64,000 nucleotides of DNA from JAEUOS01 sp965279115 (GCA_965279115.1 OZ257137.1:5828001-5892000), one strand, 5' to 3'. Shown: positions 1 to 9,363, numbered from the stretch's first letter. Numbers and translations: made by a program. The notes: a model not told the origin generated them from the sequence alone.

Positions 1-1
1 C

Positions 2-103
2 TGCGGCCAACTCGCCGGCGAAGTGCGCGACCGCACCCAGCGGGTGGTTCGACTTGAACGCAGGACAAGACCGGCCGCGGCGGGTCCAGTTTTCTCGGCA
101 TGA
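2..103 (+). CDS. rlmN: RlmN, 23S rRNA/tRNA adenine-C2 methyltransferase, C-terminal end only
   Basis: The frame is open from the window edge to a TGA at 101-103 and ends with CGQLAGEVRDRT followed by a basic, variable tail. That is the usual C-terminus of RlmN, the radical-SAM enzyme that methylates A2503 of 23S rRNA and A37 of some tRNAs. Only about 33 residues are visible, so no catalytic residue can be checked. The call also rests on position: rlmN directly precedes pilW-rodZ-ispG in betaproteobacteria. Its stop overlaps an ATG at 100 that is in frame with pilW. Confidence 0.75.
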   Translation, partial: CGQLAGEVRDRTQRVVRLERRTRPAAAGPVFSA

Positions 104-120
104 CTTCGGGGATGCTCGTC

Positions 121-972
121 ATGGAAAAAAATCTTCGTGCTAGGGCCGGTGCAGCATTGGCGGGCTGCGTTGTCGCCGTGATGCTTTCCGGTTGCGAATC
201 GACAGGCGGGAGTGGGCAGAGCATGATCCCCGGAGGACAGGCCGCCAATGTCCAGCGCGCTGCAGGTGATGCGGCGCAGCGACAACAGCCGCCCACAGGC
301 GATCGTCAGGAAACGGCCCGACTGCGAACCGAGCTTGCGTTCAACTATTTCCAGCGCGGGCAACTCAGCATTGCCCTTGAAGAGATCAGTAGTGCGCTTG
401 CCGCTGACCCGAATTTCGCCACGGCATACAACGTTCTGGGCTTGATCAACATGGATCTCGGCGAGAACGCGAAAGCCGAGGAGTCCTTCCGCAAGGCGCT
501 TTCCATCGCGCCCCAGGATTCGGACTCGCTCAACAACTACGGCTGGTTCCTGTGCCAAACCAAGCGGGAGCGCGAGGGTATCGATCGATTCCTGCTTGCC
601 CTCAAGAATCCTCTTTACCCCACGCCCGACAAGCCATATCTGAATGCCGGTATCTGCTCGCAGCGGATTGGAAACGAAGCCGCGGCCGAGGAGTATTACC
701 GCAAGGCGTTTACGCTTGATCCGATGAACGCCGGCGCCATGATGCGCCTAGGCGAAATGTATTTCAAGCGCAATGAAGTCGACAAGGCGCGCTTCTACAT
801 GGATCGCATAAACAAGAATTACGACCCATCGGCGGAATCGCTATGGCTTGCCTTGCGGATCGAACGCAAGGCGGGGGATCGTGTCGCGGAATCGAGTTTT
901 GCCGCGCAGTTGCGCAGGCGGTATCCGAATTCGCCGGAATTCCAGTTGTTGCAGCAGGGCAAGTTTGAATGA
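121..972 (+). CDS. pilW: PilW/PilF-type lipoprotein, type IV pilus biogenesis and stability
   Basis: This is an outer-membrane TPR lipoprotein (283 aa) that helps assemble and stabilise the PilQ secretin of type IV pili. The N-terminus has a basic start, a hydrophobic stretch and a lipobox LSGC with the lipidated Cys at residue 25. The rest is TPR-like helices, with repeats such as AYNVLGLINMDLGENAKAEE. I chose the ATG at 121 because it gives a normal-length signal and has GGGG a few bases upstream. In-frame ATGs at 100 (overlapping the rlmN stop as ATGA) and 112 are alternatives. It overlaps rodZ by 4 bases, so the two are probably translationally coupled. pilZ is found elsewhere in the window, which fits a piliated cell. 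Confidence 0.88.
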   Translation: MEKNLRARAGAALAGCVVAVMLSGCESTGGSGQSMIPGGQAANVQRAAGDAAQRQQPPTGDRQETARLRTELAFNYFQRGQLSIALEEISSALAADPNFATAYNVLGLINMDLGENAKAEESFRKALSIAPQDSDSLNNYGWFLCQTKREREGIDRFLLALKNPLYPTPDKPYLNAGICSQRIGNEAAAEEYYRKAFTLDPMNAGAMMRLGEMYFKRNEVDKARFYMDRINKNYDPSAESLWLALRIERKAGDRVAESSFAAQLRRRYPNSPEFQLLQQGKFE

Positions 973-1889
973 CCGCCGAGGTACAAGCAGAATCCTCAGG
1001 CGCGCCGGTGCCGGTGGCGGAACCCGCCGCGACTGCCCCCACGCTCGGCCAGCGCCTGCGTTCCGAACGCGAGCGTCAGGGACTGTCGGTCGCCGATGTG
1101 GCCCAGCGGCTCAAGTACGCGACGCGCCAGATTGAGGCCATCGAGGCCGACGATTTCAAGGCGCTGCCGGGCCTGACCTTTGTACGCGGATTTGTGCGGG
1201 GTTACGCCCGAATTCTCGGTGCCGACGGGGATGCCCTGGTACGCGCACTGGAAATGTCGGCGGAACAGGACAATGGCCCGACCACCGTGCAATTGCAGGG
1301 TGTAAGTGGTACGCGGGAGCAATTTCCCACCGGCGGCAGTTCACACAAATCCGTCTTGCCATGGCTTTTGGCCATCTTGCTTGTGGTCGGCGGGCTCGGT
1401 GGATATTCTGTTTACTACTGGCAGGCACCCAAGGATTTCCTGCCTTCTGAACCGGTGAAGCAACCGGTTCCGGCCGTGTCCGCAGCGCCTGAGCCGCCTG
1501 CCTCCCAGGCGATGCCGCCCGAGCAGCCTCCCGGGACGTCGGCGCAACAGCCCCCGGTGATGCCTTCCGACGCCCCGGCGTCCGGACCGGTCGGGGCCTC
1601 CGAGCCACCTGTCACGCCAAAGGCAGAATCGTTGCCTGCGGCCCCCGCGCGCCAGGCGCAGATTCGGCTGGTATTTTCCGGTGAATCCTGGACCGAACTG
1701 CGCGATGGCGGGGGTAACGTACTGTTGTCGCGCAAGAATGCCGCCGGCAGTGAGCAAACCGCCGAAGGCTCGCCCCCCTTCGACGTGGTGGTCGGAAACG
1801 CGCGCGACGTCAAGCTTTTCTACAACGGGGCCGAGGTGGACATGAAACCGTACACCAAGGTTTCCGTCGCAAAATTCCAGCTGAAGTAG
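969..1889 (+). CDS. rodZ: RodZ-like cytoskeletal protein (HTH, one membrane span, DUF4115)
   Basis: This 306-aa protein is a bitopic partner of MreB in rod-shape maintenance. Residues about 27-90 form an XRE/HTH_25 domain (RLRSERERQGLSVADVAQRL, then FVRGFVRGYARILG). A single membrane span lies around 130-152, then a Pro/Ala-rich periplasmic linker to about 225, then a C-terminal beta-rich DUF4115 domain. Domain order and length match RodZ. The start ATG overlaps the pilW stop as ATGA, and ispG follows after 4 bases. It may be listed elsewhere simply as a helix-turn-helix protein, but the membrane span and DUF4115 tail argue against a classical DNA-binding regulator. Confidence 0.88.
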   Translation: MTAEVQAESSGAPVPVAEPAATAPTLGQRLRSERERQGLSVADVAQRLKYATRQIEAIEADDFKALPGLTFVRGFVRGYARILGADGDALVRALEMSAEQDNGPTTVQLQGVSGTREQFPTGGSSHKSVLPWLLAILLVVGGLGGYSVYYWQAPKDFLPSEPVKQPVPAVSAAPEPPASQAMPPEQPPGTSAQQPPVMPSDAPASGPVGASEPPVTPKAESLPAAPARQAQIRLVFSGESWTELRDGGGNVLLSRKNAAGSEQTAEGSPPFDVVVGNARDVKLFYNGAEVDMKPYTKVSVAKFQLK

Positions 1890-1893
1890 CGCA

Positions 1894-3153
1894 ATGACTG
1901 ACCAGCCACACACCGGCGCCATTCGGCGCATCACACGCAAGGTACTCATACGGCATGGCGCCCGCGAGGTTGCCGTCGGCGGCGGCGCGCCGGTCATGGT
2001 GCAGTCCATGACCAACACGGATACTGCCGACGCCATTGCGACGGCAATCCAGGTCAAGGAGCTCGCGCGCGCCGGTTCGGAGGTAGTCCGTATCACCGTC
2101 AATTCGCCCGAAGCCGCGGCTGCCGTTCCGGCCATCCGCGAACAGCTCGACCGCATGGGTATAGACGTCCCACTTGTGGGCGATTTCCACTTCAACGGTC
2201 ACAAGCTTCTGGCGCAGTACCCGGGCTGCGCGGAGGCACTTGCGAAATACCGCATCAACCCGGGCAATGTCGGCAAGGGCGCGCGGCGGGACGACAACTT
2301 CGTCAGCATGATCGAAGCTGCCTGCCGGTATGACAAACCGGTCCGCATCGGTGTCAACTGGGGCAGCCTGGATCAGGAATTGTCCGCGCGATTGATGGAC
2401 GAGAACGCTCGCCTTGCGTCGCCGGCACCGGCCGATCAGGTGCTGCGCGAGGCCTTGATTCGCTCGGCGCTGGACAGTGCCGCCCGGGCAGAGGAGATCG
2501 GCCTTCCGGGTGATCGCATCATCCTGTCCTGCAAGGTAAGCGGTGTTCAGGACCTGATACAGGTCTATCGTCCGCTGGCGGCACGCTCCGCCTATCCGCT
2601 GCATCTCGGTCTCACCGAGGCCGGTATGGGAAGCAAAGGGATCGTCGCGTCCACTGCGGCACTGGCCGTCCTTTTGCAGGAGGGGATCGGCGACACCATA
2701 CGCGTTTCGCTCACGCCAGAACCGGGTGGGGATCGCACCCGCGAGGTCGTGGTCGCGCAGGAAATCCTTCAAACCATGGGAATTCGATCCTTCGCGCCGA
2801 TGGTGATCGCATGCCCCGGTTGCGGACGCACCACCAGCACGGTGTTCCAGTCCCTGGCGGCGGATATACAGGGGTACCTGCGCGAGCAAATGCCGCGCTG
2901 GAAGGCCATCTACCCCGGTGTGGAAGACATGCGCGTGGCAGTGATGGGGTGCGTTGTGAACGGGCCGGGTGAATCCAAGCATGCGGACATCGGCATCAGC
3001 CTGCCGGGAACCGGCGAATCACCCGTCGCCCCCGTGTATGTCGATGGCGAACGAACGGTGACCCTCAAGGGCGAGCGTATTGCGATCGAGTTTCAGGCCA
3101 TCGTTGATGAATATGTAAACAAGAGGTACGGCACGCGCTCGCGTGTGGCCTGA
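1894..3153 (+). CDS. ispG: IspG, 4-hydroxy-3-methylbut-2-enyl diphosphate synthase
   Basis: IspG is the [4Fe-4S] enzyme of the MEP pathway that reductively converts MEcPP to HMBPP. At 419 aa it has the longer length usual in betaproteobacteria. Visible signatures are MVQSMTNTDT near the N-terminus, the VGDFHFNGH segment of the TIM barrel, and cluster cysteines in ACPGCGRT and MGCVVNGPGE close to the C-terminus. It provides the C5 precursors that, through farnesyl diphosphate, feed the hopanoid squalene genes hpnCDE 3 kb downstream, although those are on the other strand. It starts 4 bases after rodZ and ends 10 bases before the hisS start. Confidence 0.96.
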   Translation: MTDQPHTGAIRRITRKVLIRHGAREVAVGGGAPVMVQSMTNTDTADAIATAIQVKELARAGSEVVRITVNSPEAAAAVPAIREQLDRMGIDVPLVGDFHFNGHKLLAQYPGCAEALAKYRINPGNVGKGARRDDNFVSMIEAACRYDKPVRIGVNWGSLDQELSARLMDENARLASPAPADQVLREALIRSALDSAARAEEIGLPGDRIILSCKVSGVQDLIQVYRPLAARSAYPLHLGLTEAGMGSKGIVASTAALAVLLQEGIGDTIRVSLTPEPGGDRTREVVVAQEILQTMGIRSFAPMVIACPGCGRTTSTVFQSLAADIQGYLREQMPRWKAIYPGVEDMRVAVMGCVVNGPGESKHADIGISLPGTGESPVAPVYVDGERTVTLKGERIAIEFQAIVDEYVNKRYGTRSRVA

Positions 3154-3163
3154 GAGACGTGCA

Positions 3164-4492
3164 ATGAAGGAAGATCGGCAACCCCCCGGCATGAAAGTGG
3201 CCGGCGTCAAGGGCATGAACGACATACTGCCTGCGGATGGCGCCCTCTGGCAGGCCCTTGAGCGGCACCTGCACGGCTGGCTCGATGCCTATGGCTACCG
3301 CAACATGCGCATGCCGGTTCTCGAGCAGACGTCCCTTTTCAAGCGCGGCATCGGCGAAGTGACCGATATCGTCGAAAAGGAGATGTTCAGCTTCACCGAC
3401 CGTCTCAACGGGGACGAGTTGACCATGCGGCCGGAATTCACCGCGGGCATCGTGCGCGCCACCGTCGAGCACAACCTCCTGTACAACGGGCCGCAGCGAG
3501 TGTTTTCGATCGGGCCGGTGTTCCGCCATGAACGGCCGCAACGCGGGCGTTATCGCCAGTTTCATCAGATCGACGTCGAGGCACTGGGCTTTGCCGGCCC
3601 GGACGTGGATGCCGAGCTCATCGTCATGACCAAGCGGTTATGGACCGACCTTGGCCTCACCGGCGTGAGACTCGAGATCAATACCCTGGGCGCGAGTTCC
3701 GAAAGGCAGGCGCACCGCGCGGCCCTGATCGAGTACTTTGAAAAGCATCACGACCTTCTCGACGAGGATGCCCGTCGCCGCCTGCACACCAACCCGTTGC
3801 GCATTCTCGACACCAAGAATCCGCGCATGCAGGAGATGGTCAATGCCGCGCCGCGCCTGGACGCGCATCTTGGTGCCGACTCAAAGGCGCACTTCGAACG
3901 TCTGCAGCAATTCCTTGCCGACGCGGGCGTGGAGTACAGCATCAATCCAAGAATGGTGCGCGGGCTCGACTACTACAACCTGACTGTATTCGAGTGGATC
4001 ACCAACGAGCTCGGAAGCCAGGGTACGATTTGCGGCGGTGGCCGCTACGACGGCCTGATCGAGTTGTTCGGCGGCAAGCCGGCGCCGGCAATCGGATTTG
4101 CCATCGGCGTGGAGCGCCTGCTTGAACTCGCCCGGCTGGGCGGGCGCCTCGACGCGGCGGCCGCTTGTGATGTGTATATCGTGCATCAGGCCGCTGACGC
4201 CGACCGCGCGGCGCGGCTGGCCTTCCATGCCGCGGAAGCACTGCGCGATTGCGGCATCGACGTGATTGCCCATTGCGGCGGCGGCTCCTTCAAGTCGCAG
4301 ATGAAAAAGGCCGACGCCAGCGGGGCGGAACTCGCCCTTCTGATCGGCGAGGACGAACTTGCCGCCGGCGAATTGTCGGTCAAGACCTTGCGGCGCGAAG
4401 GCCCGCAGGAACGCGTCCCCTTGAAAGACCTTGCCGCGCGGATCATCGCGTTGCTTCCCGAAACAGGCGTAAACAGCGGAACGGAAAACTGA
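3164..4492 (+). CDS. hisS: HisS, histidyl-tRNA synthetase
   Basis: This class II aminoacyl-tRNA synthetase charges tRNA-His. Visible parts are KGMNDILP at the N-terminus, motif 2 around FRHERPQRGRYRQFHQ, the histidine-binding motifs VRGLDYY and TICGGGRYDGL, and a C-terminal anticodon-binding domain from about residue 330. The protein is 442 aa from the ATG at 3164, close to the family norm. The open frame extends upstream to 3143 inside ispG, but 3164 lies just past the ispG stop and is the better start. An ATG at 3191 (MKVAGVKGMND) is a second possibility. yfgM begins 1 base after the stop. Confidence 0.96.
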   Translation: MKEDRQPPGMKVAGVKGMNDILPADGALWQALERHLHGWLDAYGYRNMRMPVLEQTSLFKRGIGEVTDIVEKEMFSFTDRLNGDELTMRPEFTAGIVRATVEHNLLYNGPQRVFSIGPVFRHERPQRGRYRQFHQIDVEALGFAGPDVDAELIVMTKRLWTDLGLTGVRLEINTLGASSERQAHRAALIEYFEKHHDLLDEDARRRLHTNPLRILDTKNPRMQEMVNAAPRLDAHLGADSKAHFERLQQFLADAGVEYSINPRMVRGLDYYNLTVFEWITNELGSQGTICGGGRYDGLIELFGGKPAPAIGFAIGVERLLELARLGGRLDAAAACDVYIVHQAADADRAARLAFHAAEALRDCGIDVIAHCGGGSFKSQMKKADASGAELALLIGEDELAAGELSVKTLRREGPQERVPLKDLAARIIALLPETGVNSGTEN

Positions 4493-4493
4493 C

Positions 4494-5147
4494 ATGGCAG
4501 CACTCGATCTCGAAGAACAGGAACAGCTTGCCCAGATCAAGGCCTGGTGGCAACGCTACGGCAATCTCGTCCTGACGGCGTTGACACTGGTATTCCTTGC
4601 GATTGCCGGTTACAACGGCTGGAATTACTACCAGCGCAACCAGGCGGTTGCGGCAGCGCAGGTTTTTGAAGGCGTGCAAAAACTCGCCGTCGGCGGTGAC
4701 GCCAAGAAAGTCGCGGAGGCCAGCAAGGCGCTGGCGGAGCAGTTCCCGCGCTCCACCCTGGCTGCGATGGGCAACCTGATCGCCGCACGCGTCTCGTTTG
4801 ACGCCAACGACCTTGCCGCTGCACGCGTCCAGTTGCAGTGGGTTATCGACAGCGGTCGCGACGAGGAACTCAAGCACATCGCGCGCATCCGTCTGGCGGG
4901 CATCATGCTCGACCAGAAGCAGTTTGACGATGCGCTCAAGCTCCTCGATGCGGCGCATCCCGCGGATTTCGATGCGCAGTATGGCGATCGGCGCGGTGAT
5001 GTGCTGTACGCGATGGGCAAATCGGCGGATGCTCGCGAGGCCTGGCAAAAGGCCCTCGCCGCCAGCGGGTCGGCTGCAACGCTCAAGGCGGCGCTCGAAT
5101 TCAAGCTGGAAATGGTCGGCGCAGCGCCGGCAGCGACGAAATCGTGA
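4494..5147 (+). CDS. yfgM: YfgM-like tetratricopeptide protein, SecYEG/chaperone accessory
   Basis: A 217-aa inner-membrane protein of the YfgM family, in which a periplasmic TPR domain links the SecYEG translocon and PpiD to periplasmic chaperones. The N-terminus carries the typical acidic start (LDLEEQEQLAQIKAWWQRYG), followed by one membrane span at about 21-42 and then TPR helices. It lies between hisS and bamB as in most proteobacteria. Its stop overlaps the GTG start of bamB (GTGA), which implies coupling of two envelope-biogenesis genes. Confidence 0.88.
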   Translation: MAALDLEEQEQLAQIKAWWQRYGNLVLTALTLVFLAIAGYNGWNYYQRNQAVAAAQVFEGVQKLAVGGDAKKVAEASKALAEQFPRSTLAAMGNLIAARVSFDANDLAAARVQLQWVIDSGRDEELKHIARIRLAGIMLDQKQFDDALKLLDAAHPADFDAQYGDRRGDVLYAMGKSADAREAWQKALAASGSAATLKAALEFKLEMVGAAPAATKS

Positions 5148-6337
5148 TCGACCTGAAGTTCCGCCAATGGCGCGGTGCCGCCATCGCCGCTTTGGCTGTT
5201 GCGATCCTTGCCGGCTGTTCTGGCATGGCCAAGCTCAATCCACTCAACTGGTGGGGGCAGGACCGCGCCGGTCCGCAGCCCGCGCCGTTGACAGAGATAA
5301 AGTCAACCTTCGCGTTCGTCCCCGCCTGGCGCGCGACGATCGGCCAGGCGGGAAACTTCCTGTTTGTTCCGGCCATTGCCGATGGCATGGTCTACGCGGC
5401 CAGCGCCGAGGGCTTCCTCGCGGCTTTTGGTGTTGATGATGGCGTGCAGAAATGGCGCGTCCAGGCCAACCGGGCAGGCCTGTCGGCAGGCGTTGGCGCA
5501 GGAGAGCGCACTGTGGTGGTGGCAACCGCCAAGGGCGAGATTCTTGCATTCGATGCCAGCGGTGCGGAAAAATGGAAGGCTGCCGTTTCCAGTGAAGTTC
5601 TGGCGCCGCCGCTGGTCGTGGATGGCGTCGCGCTGATCCGCAGCAACGACAACCGGATCCACGCATTCGCATTGTCGGACGGCAAACGGCGCTGGACTTA
5701 TCAGCGGACGGCCCCAGCGCTCGTCCTGCGCAATTTCAGCGGTCTGGTGGCCGGCGACGGGACGGTTTACGCCGGCTTTCCGGGCGGCAAGTTGGTGGCC
5801 CTGGCACTTGGGAATGGCTCCGTTCGCTGGGAAGCGACGGTCGCCGCGCCGCGCGGTGCCACCGAACTTGAACGCATCGCCGACGTGATTGGCTTCCCGG
5901 TCCTGCGGGATCGCTCCGTATGCGCGGTCGCCTACCAGGGCCGCGCCGCGTGCTTCGAGTCTGTCAACGGCCAGTCGCTATGGACCCGCGACGTCTCCAG
6001 CCAGGCCGGGTTGGCGGTCGACTCCCGTTACGCGTTCGTATCCGACGATCGATCGTCGGTGGTGGGCCTTGCTGCCGAGACCGGAAGCAGTCTCTGGAAA
6101 CAGGACCGACTGCTATGGCGCGGAATATCAGCCCCATTGTCGATCGGGCGCGCTGTGGTGGTCGGCGATTACCAGGGCGTATTGCATGCGCTTGCCCGCG
6201 AAGATGGCAGCTTCATCGGCCGCGCGTCGACCGACGGCGGCTGGATTGCCGCGCCGCCGGTTTCGATCAGGATGTCACGCGGCGAAGGCATGCTGGTCCA
6301 GACCAGAACCGGTGGATTGTTCGCATTCTCGTTTTAG
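5144..6337 (+). CDS. bamB: BamB, outer membrane protein assembly lipoprotein
   Basis: BamB is the beta-propeller lipoprotein of the BAM complex that inserts outer-membrane proteins. The 397-aa product starts at a GTG that overlaps the yfgM stop. It has a hydrophobic signal ending in the lipobox LAGC with Cys at about residue 24, then eight PQQ-like blades with repeated Trp motifs (VQKWRVQ, KRRWTYQ, SVRWEAT, QSLWTRD, SSLWKQD). In many relatives the GTPase gene der follows. Here the next gene is hpnE on the opposite strand, and the two 3' ends overlap by 4 bases. Confidence 0.94.
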   Translation: MIDLKFRQWRGAAIAALAVAILAGCSGMAKLNPLNWWGQDRAGPQPAPLTEIKSTFAFVPAWRATIGQAGNFLFVPAIADGMVYAASAEGFLAAFGVDDGVQKWRVQANRAGLSAGVGAGERTVVVATAKGEILAFDASGAEKWKAAVSSEVLAPPLVVDGVALIRSNDNRIHAFALSDGKRRWTYQRTAPALVLRNFSGLVAGDGTVYAGFPGGKLVALALGNGSVRWEATVAAPRGATELERIADVIGFPVLRDRSVCAVAYQGRAACFESVNGQSLWTRDVSSQAGLAVDSRYAFVSDDRSSVVGLAAETGSSLWKQDRLLWRGISAPLSIGRAVVVGDYQGVLHALAREDGSFIGRASTDGGWIAAPPVSIRMSRGEGMLVQTRTGGLFAFSF

Positions 6338-7638
6338 CATCCCTGCGCGAATCGTGCTGCGGCGCCGGCCGCCTGCACGCCGCTGCGAATGGCGCCTTCC
6401 AGCGTCGCCGGATAGCCGCTTGTAAGGTGGTCGCCCGCCAGGAACAGTCCCGGTAACGGCGTTGCGACCGCGGGGCGCGCAAGTCCGGGAGAGCAACGAA
6501 ACGTCGCACGCTTCTCGTTGATGACGGCATGCGAGTCCGGCTCAGGCAGGCCCGGCATCAGCTGCCGCAATTCGGAATCGATGGCACCAGCGAGCGCCCG
6601 GGCCTCCAAGCCGCGCAACTGTCCGGCAGCGCTGACCACCACCGCGACCAGACCGGCGGTCCCGCCGAGGGCCCCGCGATCAAATGCCCATTGGCCGATC
6701 GGACCTTCGAGGCCGATCATGGGGCGAGCGAGCGACACGCCTGGAGGATAGTGCAGGTAACAGGTGACGATGGGTTCGTATTCAAACGCCGCCAACTGCC
6801 GCCGTACATCCGCCGCGTCATGGGTGCCCCAGTCAATGATTGCATCGGCGCGGCCAGGCGGTATGGCGCAAACCACTGTCCGGTACTCGCGGGCTTCCGC
6901 GACAGTCTCAAGAGCTATCCCGGAACCGCCGCCACCGAGTCTGGCGACACTTGCACCAAGACATAGCCTGGCGCCTTTCTCCCTGAGATAAGCCATAGCC
7001 AGATCCGGGAAAAGGGCGCCGAGGTCGACCTGCGGAATCAACAAGTCACTGTCCGACCGACTGCGCATGAAGGAGTCGGCCAAAACGGTGGCGAAGACCT
7101 GCGCGGAGGCCTCCTGCGCACCGGTGTTGAGCGCAGCGATGCATAGTGGCTCCCAAAGATACTTCCTTACCCGGGCTGGCTGCGCGTGCCGGTCGAGCAG
7201 GGCAGAGACGCTGATATCGGGCGCAATCCTGAAACGCCTGAGCGCAAGTGCGGTCATGAACCGAACGGCAGAAAGCTTGTCTGCCGCGGTCAGCCCGGCG
7301 GCACCAAGAAGCCCTGCCAGCAGATGCAAGGGCGCGGGAAGCTTGCGCGAGGCACGCAGTGTGAAATTGCCCGGATAGACCAGTTCCAGCGGCAGCCGCA
7401 TCAGCAGGGTTGCCACATCGCCTCCGACAAGGCCGATCAGTCGCAGGGTTTCGCGATAAGCGCCGAGGAGGATGTGCTGGCCATTATCGAGTTCGCGGCC
7501 GTCCATGAGTACGCGGCGCGCCCGTCCGCCGGCATGCCGGGCCGCTTCGAACATGTCGACATCGTGCCCGGTGCGCGCCAGTTCGACCGCTGCCGCGAGG
7601 CCGGCCCAGCCGGCTCCGACAACCGCCACCCGGTTCAT
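6334..7638 (-). CDS. hpnE: HpnE, hydroxysqualene dehydroxylase
   Basis: HpnE is an FAD-dependent oxidoreductase of the amine-oxidase/desaturase fold. It reduces hydroxysqualene to squalene, the last step of the bacterial HpnCDE route that replaces a single squalene synthase. The N-terminus has the dinucleotide-binding motif VAVVGAGWAGLAAAVELARTG and then an acidic strand end MFEA. The C-terminus has the FAD-contact segment GLFLAGDHLTSGYPATLEGA. Length is 434 aa. Its ATG overlaps the hpnD stop (ATGA), so it is the last gene of the leftward hpnC-hpnD-hpnE operon. No squalene-hopene cyclase is in the window. Confidence 0.93.
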   Translation of the reverse strand: MNRVAVVGAGWAGLAAAVELARTGHDVDMFEAARHAGGRARRVLMDGRELDNGQHILLGAYRETLRLIGLVGGDVATLLMRLPLELVYPGNFTLRASRKLPAPLHLLAGLLGAAGLTAADKLSAVRFMTALALRRFRIAPDISVSALLDRHAQPARVRKYLWEPLCIAALNTGAQEASAQVFATVLADSFMRSRSDSDLLIPQVDLGALFPDLAMAYLREKGARLCLGASVARLGGGGSGIALETVAEAREYRTVVCAIPPGRADAIIDWGTHDAADVRRQLAAFEYEPIVTCYLHYPPGVSLARPMIGLEGPIGQWAFDRGALGGTAGLVAVVVSAAGQLRGLEARALAGAIDSELRQLMPGLPEPDSHAVINEKRATFRCSPGLARPAVATPLPGLFLAGDHLTSGYPATLEGAIRSGVQAAGAAARFAQGC

Positions 7639-8468
7639 CCGAATGTCCAGGTCTTCCAGGCCAGCCAGAGCTTGCGGATTGGAGTGAGGCTGATGCGTTG
7701 ATGCAGGACCTGGAACTTGTCACGCCTGATCTCGTCAAGCAACGTGCGGTAGATCGACGCCATGATCAGGCCGGGTCGCTGCGCACGTCTGTCCACGTCT
7801 GGCAAGGCTTCCATCGCCTCGCGATAGCAAGCCTCGGCCCGCGCGTGCTGAAACTCCATGAGGCGCAAAAAGTTGTCGCTATAGCGGGCATTGAGAATAT
7901 CCGCCACCGGCACGTTGAACTGCTGCAGTTCGCTGACCGGCAGATACACCCGGCCGCGCCTGGCGTCTTCGCCTACGTCCCGGATGATGTTGGTCAACTG
8001 GAAGGCGAGGCCCAGCTTGGCCGCATAGACAAGCGTCGATTCCTGGGTACGCCCGAATATGTCGGCGGCGCACAGGCCGACCACGCCTGCGACCAGGTGG
8101 CAATAGCGCGCCAGGCCCTTGTAATCCAGGTAGCGCGTCTGCACCAGGTCCATTTCCATGCCGTCAAGTATCTCGCCAAGCCTGACGTGGTCAAGGTGAT
8201 ACTGCTCCACCAACGGAAGCAGGGCGCGGGTCACCGGGTGCTGGGGATTGCCCGCGTACATCTGCTGCAATTCATTGCGCCACCAGGCGAGTTTGACACG
8301 CGCCAGGTTTTCGTCGGCGGTCTCATCGACGACGTCATCGATTTCCCGGCAGTAGGCATACAGCGCCGTGATCGCTCGTCGCCTCTCGGGCGGCAGGAAA
8401 AGGAAACTGTAGTAGAAGGACGAACCGCTCGCGGCAGCCTTTTGCTGACAATATTCGTCAGGAGTCAT
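7635..8468 (-). CDS. hpnD: HpnD, presqualene diphosphate synthase
   Basis: This trans-isoprenyl-diphosphate synthase joins two farnesyl diphosphates to make presqualene diphosphate. The 277-aa protein shows both Mg2+-diphosphate aspartate motifs: IDDVVDE at residues 43-49 and NIIRDVGEDARRGRVYLP in the second half. It also has the expected FYYSFLFLP N-terminal helix. It sits 52 bases after hpnC and overlaps hpnE by 4 bases. HpnC and HpnD are paralogous; assignment here follows gene order C-D-E and the closer match of this copy to phytoene/presqualene synthases. Confidence 0.92.
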   Translation of the reverse strand: MTPDEYCQQKAAASGSSFYYSFLFLPPERRRAITALYAYCREIDDVVDETADENLARVKLAWWRNELQQMYAGNPQHPVTRALLPLVEQYHLDHVRLGEILDGMEMDLVQTRYLDYKGLARYCHLVAGVVGLCAADIFGRTQESTLVYAAKLGLAFQLTNIIRDVGEDARRGRVYLPVSELQQFNVPVADILNARYSDNFLRLMEFQHARAEACYREAMEALPDVDRRAQRPGLIMASIYRTLLDEIRRDKFQVLHQRISLTPIRKLWLAWKTWTFG

Positions 8469-8520
8469 CGTGGTCGGGTATGGCTAAACGAGCGGGGCGC
8501 GGCTGAAACGGAGCGAACCC

Positions 8521-9363
8521 TCATTGTACCGAGCCGAGAATGCGCAATCGAACTGCCCGAAGTGCCATCAGCAGCCAATCCAGTTTTCCAAGCACCGGGC
8601 GGCGAGCAAAAACATCGCAGGCTTGGCGTTCAATCTTTTCTAGGATTCGCAGCCCCCCCTGAACCACGAGCGCCAATTCCCAGCCGATTCGCCCTGGAAG
8701 GGCAACCGCCAGCGGTGCTCCCGCGAGCATCATTTCTCGCGCACGATCCAGTTCGAACTCGAGTGCCTGGCGCAGGCGCAGGTCGTATGCGACGGGAATC
8801 TCGCCGGCCGGATCGAACCCGCTACGCGTCAAGGTGTCGCGTGGAATGTAAACGCGGCCCTTTTTCAGGTCAACGGCAACGTCCTGCCAGAAATTGATCA
8901 ATTGCAGCGACGTGCAGATGGCATCGGATCGCTTGAGCGAAAGCGCGTCGTCCTTGCGATACAGCGCGAGAAGAAGCCTGCCGACCGGATTTGCGGATCG
9001 GCGGCAATAGTCCGCGAGTTCCGCAAAATCCGCGTAGCGTTTCTGCACGACGTCCTGTGAGAACGCATCCAGCAGGTCCTCGAAAAGCCGGGCGGGCAAC
9101 GCGTGCTCCCGGATGACCCGTCCCAAGGCCATGAACATCCGCGCCTCGGGCTCGGGATGCGGTTCGTCTCCCGACGTAACGCGGCGCAACTGGTCACGAA
9201 ACGCGGCGAGGCCCGCAAGGCGTGCGGCGTCCGAAGCGTCGCCTTCATCGGCGATATCGTCTGCGCCACGCGCGAACCGGTAGATCGTCTCGATCGCCGG
9301 GCGAAGATGCGCAGGCACCAGCATGGATGCAACCGGAAAGTTCTCGTAGTGGTCAACGCTCAT
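8521..9363 (-). CDS. hpnC: HpnC, hydroxysqualene synthase
   Basis: HpnC converts presqualene diphosphate to hydroxysqualene. The 280-aa protein has the isoprenyl-synthase fold with aspartate motifs ADDIADE at about 34-40 and NFWQDVAVDLKKGRVYIP near 158-175. The N-terminus HYENFPVAS is typical of HpnC rather than HpnD. First gene of the hpnCDE operon. Only about 75 bases separate it from the upstream peptide gene, and most of that space is taken by that gene's terminator hairpin, so its promoter must lie in or around the hairpin, or transcription reads through. Confidence 0.92.
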   Translation of the reverse strand: MSVDHYENFPVASMLVPAHLRPAIETIYRFARGADDIADEGDASDAARLAGLAAFRDQLRRVTSGDEPHPEPEARMFMALGRVIREHALPARLFEDLLDAFSQDVVQKRYADFAELADYCRRSANPVGRLLLALYRKDDALSLKRSDAICTSLQLINFWQDVAVDLKKGRVYIPRDTLTRSGFDPAGEIPVAYDLRLRQALEFELDRAREMMLAGAPLAVALPGRIGWELALVVQGGLRILEKIERQACDVFARRPVLGKLDWLLMALRAVRLRILGSVQ

